Source of the DNA: Clostridia bacterium
GTDB taxonomy: Bacteria > Bacillota > Clostridia > Oscillospirales > CAG-272
DNA: 19,359 bases
Direction of reading: 5' to 3'
Assembly: GCA_900753285.1 (NCBI GenBank)
Contig: CAADYN010000052.1
Span: 1 to 19,359 of the forward strand
Part shown: in pieces, positions 13,883 through 19,359 of the stretch
How the letters are laid out: each line of letters begins with the position of its first letter
Numbering within the stretch: position 1 is the stretch's first letter
Translations under genes and position numbers: made by a program
Notes under the pieces: generated by a model
Databases searched by the model: none
The model's input: only the letters and a program-made list of their open reading frames with translations
What the model was told of the DNA's origin: nothing

Positions 13883-15615
13883 TGTTTCAGACACTGAAAA
13901 AATTCTTCGCATTCTGTGGTGACGACAACCGCAAAATGTTTGTTTCATCAATTTGGCTCGGTGTAATCAGCGCGATATGCTCAGCCATGCGTATTCCCGC
14001 CGCAGCCATCGTAATTCAGGCGCTGCTCAGCGGAAATGTGACAATGGCGACGCTCTGGTCAAGCCTCGGAGTTATTGTTGCCTCGCTCATCATCACGATA
14101 GCCATCAACATGAAGTCCACTATGCTCCAGACTCGTGCCGGATATCGTGCCTGCGCAAACAAGCGTATCGAAATTGCGGAGCATCTGCGCTACCTGCCCA
14201 TGGGTTGGTTCAACGACAACAGCCTAGGAGAGGTCACAAGCGTCACCACAAACACAATGGAGAACATGGCAAACGTCGCAACTCGTGTGGTAATGATAAC
14301 GACGCGCGGTTTTCTGACTTCCGGAATCATCGCCGTTATGATGTTCGTTTTCGATTGGCGCATGGGTCTTATCACTCTTGCAGGACTTATACTGTTCTTT
14401 GCCGTAAACTCCGCCATGCAGAAAAAGGAACAGTCTCTCGCGCAGAGAAAATTCAACGCCGACGAACGCCTTGTCACAAAGGTTCTCGAATATGTTCAGG
14501 GCATAGCCGAGGTCAAGAATTTCGATCTGACAGGCGACTCCACCACACAGGTACACGCCGCGGTTGAAGAAGCTCGAAAGGCGTCGTTCGGTATGGAGCT
14601 GCCTTCTGTGCTGTTCATGTTGGCGCAGTTCATCGTAAACAAGCTCACGGGAATTGCAGTCTGCACTGCGGCTATAGCATTCTATTTCGGCGGGACTATG
14701 GAGCTTGCAAACTGCCTTTTGATGCTCATCTGCTCGTTCATCCTCTTTGAACAGCTTGACTCCGCAGGAAGCTACTCTTCCCTCTTCCGCTCTATCGACA
14801 TCGGTGTTGACAAGGCGAACTCCATCCTCAACGTTGAAGCAATGGACATTGACGGCGAAGAAATCTCTTCCGAAAGTGAAGACATTGCGCTCAGCCACGT
14901 TGACTTTTCCTACGACAGCAAGCCCATCCTCCTCGACGTATCGCTGAAAATTCCCGAGAAAACCACAGTCGCCATAGTCGGTCCGTCAGGCTCGGGAAAA
15001 ACCACGCTGTGCAATCTCATGGCTCGATTCTGGGATGTGCAGAGCGGCAGTGTAACCCTCGGCGGACATGATGTGCGTGAATACAGCTACGACAGCCTTA
15101 TCAAAAACTTCTCATTCGTGTTCCAGAGGACGTACCTCTTCTCCGACACCATCGCGAACAACATCCGTTTCGGAAAGCCGAATGCTTCTATGGATGAAGT
15201 TAAAGCCGCCGCAAAAAAAGCACGCTGCTACGACTTCATCATGGCTCTTCCCGACGGATTTGACACTGTGATAGGCGAGGGCGGCGCAACACTCTCCGGC
15301 GGTGAAAGACAGCGAATCTCCATTGCAAGAGCCATAATGAAGGACGCGCCGATTATTATTCTCGATGAAGCTACGGCAAACGTTGACCCGGAGAACGAGA
15401 AGGAGCTTATGGAAGCTGTCGCTGAGCTTACACACAACAAGACGGTTATAATGATTGCTCACAGGCTTAAGACTGTACGAAGTGCCGACAGAATCTTCGT
15501 GGTAGACCGAGGCGAGATAGTTCAGCAGGGTACGCACGATGAGCTTGTGGCAGTGGACGGACTCTACCGCAGATTTGTAGTCGAGAGAAAACAAGCCGCG
15601 GGATGGAAGGTCTGA
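13882..15615 (+). CDS. Exporter-fold ABC transporter, half two of a heterodimer
   Basis: The 577-residue product has six membrane helices (about 18-310) and an ATPase domain (about 334-575): Walker A GPSGSGKTT (367-375), Q415 in VFQRTYLF, signature LSGGERQ (471-477), Walker B IIILDEAT (491-498), H527. Both halves keep the catalytic glutamate (here E496) and canonical signatures, so both ATP sites look active, unlike many heterodimeric exporters with one degenerate site. The start is the ATG at 13882, inside the stop of the previous gene, implying translational coupling. The last gene of the unit, it is followed 28 bp later by a strong terminator. The role is presumably shared with its partner. 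Confidence 0.93.
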   Translation: MFQTLKKFFAFCGDDNRKMFVSSIWLGVISAICSAMRIPAAAIVIQALLSGNVTMATLWSSLGVIVASLIITIAINMKSTMLQTRAGYRACANKRIEIAEHLRYLPMGWFNDNSLGEVTSVTTNTMENMANVATRVVMITTRGFLTSGIIAVMMFVFDWRMGLITLAGLILFFAVNSAMQKKEQSLAQRKFNADERLVTKVLEYVQGIAEVKNFDLTGDSTTQVHAAVEEARKASFGMELPSVLFMLAQFIVNKLTGIAVCTAAIAFYFGGTMELANCLLMLICSFILFEQLDSAGSYSSLFRSIDIGVDKANSILNVEAMDIDGEEISSESEDIALSHVDFSYDSKPILLDVSLKIPEKTTVAIVGPSGSGKTTLCNLMARFWDVQSGSVTLGGHDVREYSYDSLIKNFSFVFQRTYLFSDTIANNIRFGKPNASMDEVKAAAKKARCYDFIMALPDGFDTVIGEGGATLSGGERQRISIARAIMKDAPIIILDEATANVDPENEKELMEAVAELTHNKTVIMIAHRLKTVRSADRIFVVDRGEIVQQGTHDELVAVDGLYRRFVVERKQAAGWKV

Positions 15616-15643
15616 AAAGCTGAATATTTTCTGAAATAACAAA

Positions 15644-15700
15644 AACTCCTATGCTTTGATGTGATGCCATGTCACACTATCGCATGGGAGTTATTTTTTT
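15644..15700. terminator. Strong, probably bidirectional terminator between converging genes
   Basis: AACTCCTATGC (15644-15654) pairs with GCATGGGAGTT (15682-15692), 11 pairs with one G-U. It is followed on the plus strand by ATTTTTTT. On the minus strand the stem is followed by TTTTTGTTATTT. The 27-base loop can form a small inner hairpin (GTGA/TCAC). It ends the ECF/ABC operon and probably also the MutS-family gene, whose stop codon at 15699-15701 touches it. Confidence 0.85.
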
Positions 15701-16607
15701 AGTCGAAGAGGAAGCCGAGTCCGTTTTCTATGACGATTTCTCGGGCAAGGCTTTTTTCGGAGTCGAATCCGTGGTATGGTACGATTTTGTATGTTCGCTT
15801 GCCGTTTTCGTTGTCCGCCGTGAGCATATGTATGTTGTACTTTTCTTCCCTGTTGAACTCGGTTATCCTTTGAGAAAGCTCATGGAAATGCGTCACGTAC
15901 ACGGCATAGCACCCTATATCCGACAAATATTTGATAAGCGATTCCGCCAAAAACACGCCTTCAAACGCGCTTGTGCTTGAAAACGTCTCGTCAAGAAGGA
16001 GCAGTGAGTCACGGCTTATGTGGTCAAGACATTCTTTCAGCCTGCCGACCTCATCCGCGAGTCTGCCGTTGTTTACCGTAACATTCCTTACGTACAGGCT
16101 TGCTATTGTTTTCAGCGGCTTCATCTCGGCTGAGACTGCGGGAACAGGCAATCCGAGCTGGAAAAAGAGCTGAGCCAAGCCAATAGAATCAAGGTAAACG
16201 GTTTTTCCTCCGCTGTTCGGTCCGGTAATGACAAAAATGCGGTTATTCTCGTCCATTTTTACGTCGTTTGACACGATTTCCGTCATCTCGGCTTTTATGA
16301 GCAGGTTGGGGTTATACAGTCCCGTGATATTCTGCTCTTCTCCGACAGTCGGGAACGTGAGACAGCCGCCTTTTTCCTTGATATAAAGCATATACTGCGC
16401 GGTCTTTATGATATATGTGAGGTCGTCCTTCAGTCCGGATAGCGCGACAATATCTTTTTTGTACATATTTATAATGTCGGCGCGTATCTTCTTGAGCGAG
16501 CTTTTGAAAACCGTGTTCATCGCGTTAAACAGCTCGTGATTTATCGACACTATGCTTCTGCCGAGCAGCTTCTTTGACTCCGATACGCCGAGGGATATCA
16601 TGCACAC
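15699..16607 (-). CDS. MutS-family ATPase, C-terminal part downstream of an in-frame TAG
   Basis: The 302-residue frame holds the end of the MutS core (clamp/lever helices) and the full MutS ATPase domain: Walker A GPNSGGKT (129-136), Walker B LLLLDE (202-207) followed by TFSST, and the VTHFHEL motif with H240. It is in the same reading frame as the frame 16611-17219, separated from it only by a TAG at 16611-16613. Possible restarts are GTG at 16607 or ATG at 16601, but neither has a ribosome site. It is therefore most likely the second half of one MutS-related gene (about 505 residues). MutS-family ATPases without the mismatch-recognition domain (MutS2 or MutS-related groups) act on DNA structures or have unknown roles. 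Products made from a restart would lack the N-terminal core helices. Confidence 0.8.
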   Translation of the reverse strand: MCMISLGVSESKKLLGRSIVSINHELFNAMNTVFKSSLKKIRADIINMYKKDIVALSGLKDDLTYIIKTAQYMLYIKEKGGCLTFPTVGEEQNITGLYNPNLLIKAEMTEIVSNDVKMDENNRIFVITGPNSGGKTVYLDSIGLAQLFFQLGLPVPAVSAEMKPLKTIASLYVRNVTVNNGRLADEVGRLKECLDHISRDSLLLLDETFSSTSAFEGVFLAESLIKYLSDIGCYAVYVTHFHELSQRITEFNREEKYNIHMLTADNENGKRTYKIVPYHGFDSEKSLAREIVIENGLGFLFD

Positions 16608-16610
16608 GTA

Positions 16611-16613
16611 CTA
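16611..16613 (-). other. In-frame TAG interrupting a MutS-family gene
   Basis: On the minus strand the frame reads GAT GAT TAG TAC GTG TGC ATG, at codon 203 of 507. Both sides are in the same register and each continues a MutS-like sequence. TAG serves as an ordinary stop for the hydrolase ending at 1957 and the ABC gene ending at 17766, so a recoded amber code is unlikely. Confidence 0.85.
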
Positions 16614-17219
16614 ATCATCGGGAGTTTCATCGCGGAACAGGGTGTTGACAACTCCGCCACCCACATACGGACTGGTATTGAACGAGGCTACTCCAATCTC
16701 GCTGACATTCAGCTGTGCGTCCAGATTCGCGCCTATCGTAATTGACTTTATCCCTTTCAGGTTGGAATCTATATTGCAAAGCCAGCTTTTTACATTGCCG
16801 TAGGTCTTTTCACGTGAAATCTTGACGCACGCAAGGGTCAGGTCAATCATGCTCTGCGACTTTATCGTTTTGTCTTCACACAACGGGTACAGAACCTCGG
16901 AAACATAGTCAATTATATCCGTGAAAAGCTGAATCTTTATTATCGAGTAAACTATGGATTCGTTGTCTCGGTCGTCTCCGCTTTTGCGGTAAAACTCGGA
17001 CAGGTCGTCCACCTTTTGTCTCAGTGCGTCGTACTTTTCAAGCAGCTCGGGGTGGGTGATTATGTCGCGGAACACGGATTGGCGCTGTTTTATTTCCTCC
17101 GCGTCAAAAAGAACGTACTGCGTGACGTCGGTGATAGGAAAACGCAGGGATTCAATCTCAAAGCAGGTGACGCCATCGTCAGTTTTTCTTAATATATCGG
17201 TCGGTATTCTTGTCTCCAT
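16611..17219 (-). CDS. MutS-family protein, N-terminal part ending at an in-frame TAG
   Basis: The 202-residue frame starts at an ATG (17219) with ribosome site AAAGGACGAC. It has a MutS-core-like beginning: LFDAEEIKQRQSVFRDIITHPEL, then a helical stretch (LREKVDDL-like, LRQKVDDLSEFYRKSG) as seen in MutS connector and lever helices. It lacks the mismatch-binding domain I found in canonical MutS. Its last residues (FRDETPDD) run straight into TAG and then onward in frame into the ATPase part. It is 44 bp downstream of the small membrane protein gene. Without the ATPase domain this fragment is unlikely to work alone, so the gene is either inactivated in this strain, the site of a sequence error, or read through. 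Confidence 0.72.
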   Translation of the reverse strand: METRIPTDILRKTDDGVTCFEIESLRFPITDVTQYVLFDAEEIKQRQSVFRDIITHPELLEKYDALRQKVDDLSEFYRKSGDDRDNESIVYSIIKIQLFTDIIDYVSEVLYPLCEDKTIKSQSMIDLTLACVKISREKTYGNVKSWLCNIDSNLKGIKSITIGANLDAQLNVSEIGVASFNTSPYVGGGVVNTLFRDETPDD

Positions 17220-17263
17220 AATGTCGTCCTTTCTTTCTACAGTCTCAGCTGTCCGATTTTATC

Positions 17264-17644
17264 TCAAAACCAAATGCTTATAAGATACGAGCGCACGAAA
17301 ACGCATATTATCTGGAATATTATAGTTTCGGCAATCATGAGCAGCCACAGCTTTTTCTTCGAGAAATTCATGACGCCGCACCACGAAAAGAAGATATTCA
17401 GCTTGAAATACAAAATCCAGTACATCGGCGTCAAAAACGGGAACCAATACCGATATGACACGAGCGCCAGCAACAAATTCGCAAGTGAATAGCGCGTCAG
17501 CACGGATATGAAATACTTCTGCGGCATATTAATATAGAACTTTTTGCCCGACTGAGCGTAATACATCTCCGAAATATCGTACGAGCCGCAATCTGCAAGC
17601 TGCGCCAGTCCTATATCACTCGGATGCGCTATAACTCTTCCCAT
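17264..17644 (-). CDS. Small three-helix membrane protein of unknown function
   Basis: The 126-residue product has an N-terminal soluble stretch (about 1-42, including HPSDIGLAQLADCGSYDIS) and three likely membrane segments (about 44-64, 67-88 and 99-120), rich in Phe, Tyr, Trp and Ile. I do not recognise a family. The ATG at 17644 follows GGAGGCG by 4-5 bases. It is 44 bp upstream of the MutS-family gene on the same strand, so the two are probably one transcription unit, and the membrane protein may anchor or assist it. The exporter gene to its right ends 121 bp upstream. Confidence 0.75.
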   Translation of the reverse strand: MGRVIAHPSDIGLAQLADCGSYDISEMYYAQSGKKFYINMPQKYFISVLTRYSLANLLLALVSYRYWFPFLTPMYWILYFKLNIFFSWCGVMNFSKKKLWLLMIAETIIFQIICVFVRSYLISIWF

Positions 17645-17707
17645 TTTTCGCCTCCTTGTATCGGTGTTGTTTGTTGTTTTTTTACAATAATGCTTTTGTT
17701 CTACTAT

Positions 17708-17745
17708 ATTGTATCGCAGTTATATGAACCCCAATTAAATTTAAT
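17708..17745 (-). promoter_or_regulatory. Possible promoter with AT palindrome before the membrane protein-MutS unit
   Basis: On the minus strand TACAAT (17708-17713) could be a -10, but the -35 is poor (TTGGGG at 15 bp). A 12-bp perfect palindrome ATTAAATTTAAT lies at 17734-17745, at and beyond the -35. It is also just downstream of the exporter stop codon. Start-up of the unit here is plausible but unproven. Confidence 0.35.
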
Positions 17746-17765
17746 ATGAATTTTCGTTATTTCAC

Positions 17766-19359
17766 CTAACAAACATACTGCTCCGCGGCGCTTGTCCACA
17801 TTTCGTGATACAGCCCCTTCTTTTGCAGCAGCTCTTCGTGTGTTCCCGTTTCGACGATATGACCCGCGTCCATTACTATTATGCGGTCCGCTATCCTTGC
17901 CGAGCCGAGACGATGGGTGACGAGCACGCAGGTTTTATCCTTTGCGACAGACGCGAACATTTTATATATGCGCGATTCTTCAAGTGGATCTATCGCCGAT
18001 GTCGGTTCATCGAGAAGAATGAAATTACTGTCACAATAAAGCCCGCGCGCCATAGCTATCCTCTGCCACTGACCGCCAGACAGCTCCAGACCGTCAAATT
18101 CCCTTCCCATCAGCGAGTCCATTTTGTCGCTCTCAAGCAGAGATTCCGAGCATCCAGTCTGTTTCATGAATGTTTCCGCGTCTTTTTTATGGAGAATATC
18201 GCTTATCTCGACGTTTTCTCTTAGTGTAAGACCGACGTAGCGCATATAATCCTGAAATACAGCGGAGGTTTTGGCGTACAGCTTTTCAGGGGACGTGCAT
18301 GATGAATCCGCTCCGCCGATAGTTATACTTCCTTCATCAGGGGTGTACAGTCCGCAGAGCAGTTTTGACAGTGTCGTCTTGCCGCTTCCGTTAGCTCCGA
18401 CTATCGCTACAGTCTCGCCGCTTGCAATTGATAAGCTGACGTTATCAAGTGCTTTTCTTTCGCTTCCGGGGTAGGAAAACGACACGTTTTGGACATTTAT
18501 GCCTTTGCCGAAATCAACTTCTTCTGCCGAGCACTGCTTCTCCGGCATATCAAGAAAGGAAATATAGTCCTCAATCATACTGAGATTTTCTGCGACGTCG
18601 TTTTTCAGGCGGCTGAACAGTGATTCGCAGTTAGAAAACATCGTGCTCAGTGACTGATACACCGCCGCAAACGCACCTACTGTAATATTGCCGCGCAGCA
18701 TCTCCGCTATCATCAGACCGAGAACGGCGCACCAACCCACGAATTTCGTCATATTTAGTAGCAGCGTAATTCGGCAGTTCCTCTTTTCTGTCCCAAGGCT
18801 TATCGCGTAAATCTCCTCCTGCAATTCCCGAACGAGACGATAGAAATATCCGAACGCGCCGAACATTCTTGTTTCACGATGGTTTAAAGCTGCGCCGGAA
18901 AAGCTGTCGAGCTTGCGTTGAACGGGAACAGCTTCATCCGCCTGCTCAGCATAAAGCTTTGATTGCAGTTTCATCGTGAGCGCGGTCGGGACAAAGACGA
19001 GCAGGAGCACGCACAATAGAATCGGCGAAATGCTAAAGAGATACACGCCCGTTATGACAAAATATACTCCGAAATAGAGGACAAGCTCACCCGCAACGGA
19101 GTACATACCCATAGCGCCGTACACACCGTCTGACGCCTTTGCTGATTCCTCCAAAAACGCGGGATTTTCAAATGACTGCGCGGAACAGTGGGAGATTTTC
19201 TTCATATATTCATACGCAAGCGAATACTCCATGCGGTTTGATAGCTGTTCATATACACATCCGTACAGCTTGCCGAATAACTGCTCCGCGAGCATGACTG
19301 ACAAAACGGCTGCAGCTCCCAGTATCGCACGTGAAAGCTCAGCGTTGCCGTTCACTAAA
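17766..19359 (-). CDS. Exporter-type ABC transporter, fused membrane and ATPase domains (N-terminus cut by window edge)
   Basis: At least 530 residues are visible; the frame stays open to the right edge, and the first membrane helix expected for a 580-600 residue protein is missing, so the true start lies beyond 19359. Five or so membrane helices precede an ATPase domain from about residue 285 (counting from the GTG at 19355): Walker A GANGSGKTT (320-328), Q368 in VFQDYMRY, signature LSGGQWQ (425-431), Walker B FILLDEP (445-451), H481. The LELSGGQWQRIAMARGLY stretch resembles exporters found near peptide antibiotic or pheromone clusters. It probably exports a peptide or drug, but no precursor gene is visible in the window. 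TAG is the stop codon. Confidence 0.9.
   Translation of the reverse strand, partial: LVNGNAELSRAILGAAAVLSVMLAEQLFGKLYGCVYEQLSNRMEYSLAYEYMKKISHCSAQSFENPAFLEESAKASDGVYGAMGMYSVAGELVLYFGVYFVITGVYLFSISPILLCVLLLVFVPTALTMKLQSKLYAEQADEAVPVQRKLDSFSGAALNHRETRMFGAFGYFYRLVRELQEEIYAISLGTEKRNCRITLLLNMTKFVGWCAVLGLMIAEMLRGNITVGAFAAVYQSLSTMFSNCESLFSRLKNDVAENLSMIEDYISFLDMPEKQCSAEEVDFGKGINVQNVSFSYPGSERKALDNVSLSIASGETVAIVGANGSGKTTLSKLLCGLYTPDEGSITIGGADSSCTSPEKLYAKTSAVFQDYMRYVGLTLRENVEISDILHKKDAETFMKQTGCSESLLESDKMDSLMGREFDGLELSGGQWQRIAMARGLYCDSNFILLDEPTSAIDPLEESRIYKMFASVAKDKTCVLVTHRLGSARIADRIIVMDAGHIVETGTHEELLQKKGLYHEMWTSAAEQYVC

Noticed and set aside
14224..14898. Long antisense frame of 224 codons on the minus strand
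   Set aside because: It lies wholly inside the exporter-fold ABC gene, has no ribosome site, and its product is rich in Cys, His and Arg with no recognisable domain. It is a shadow of the real gene's codon pattern.
15112..15642. Antisense frame of 176 codons opposite the second ABC half
   Set aside because: It is a mirror of the conserved ATPase domain, with no domain or ribosome site of its own.
8457..15700. ECF/ABC module as an inserted mobile element
   Set aside because: It is flanked by genes of opposite strand, but I found no integrase, transposase, tRNA gene, or matching end repeats.
16611..16613. TAG recoded as an amino acid (amber code or pyrrolysine)
   Set aside because: Other genes here (ending at 1957 and 17766) use TAG as a normal stop, and no sign of pyrrolysine machinery or its targets is present in the window.

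Overview
The window looks like a chromosomal accessory region of a Gram-positive, low-to-mid GC Clostridia member, probably Oscillospiraceae/Ruminococcus-like. This is inferred from the Shine-Dalgarno-rich gene starts, sigma-A promoters, ABC-2/MacB-type transporters paired with a response regulator or TetR, a Trep_Strep-type ECF S component, and tight operons. It is dominated by transport and its control: five ABC or ECF transport units (two cut by the window edges), three TetR-family repressors and one OmpR-type response regulator. No tRNA, rRNA, insertion sequence, phage gene or CRISPR array was seen.

Left part (1-4367, all minus strand). A TetR repressor (TetR1) with a consensus promoter and two operators starts a run of close-packed genes: a four-helix membrane protein, a GNAT acetyltransferase, a small alpha/beta hydrolase, a beta-lactamase-fold serine hydrolase and an OmpR-type response regulator. 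Just after the regulator gene, two direct repeats abut a promoter that lacks a good -35. That promoter leads into an ABC ATPase gene cut by the left edge, so the regulator probably activates the transporter.

Middle-left (4383-8456, minus strand). A lipoprotein gene and a 39-residue membrane peptide gene lie downstream of a second TetR gene (TetR2). TetR1 and TetR2 look like paralogues. A shared operator-like sequence occupies the -10/-35 spacer of both the TetR2 promoter and the peptide-lipoprotein promoter, suggesting a small local regulon. Upstream of these is a MacB/FtsX-type ATPase-permease pair with its own promoter.

Centre (8457-15700, plus strand). This is the most striking module: TetR3, a single-chain ECF energizing protein (two ATPases and the EcfT membrane domain in one polypeptide), a Trep_Strep-type S component, and a heterodimeric pair of exporter-fold ABC proteins, closed by a strong, probably bidirectional terminator. 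A GTTAG-N6-CTAAC palindrome lies before the ECF gene. I infer a substrate uptake system, possibly for a metallophore, but the substrate is not shown by the sequence.

Right part (15699-19359, minus strand). An exporter-type ABC protein cut by the right edge is followed by a small three-helix membrane protein and a MutS-family ATPase whose reading frame is interrupted by one in-frame TAG.
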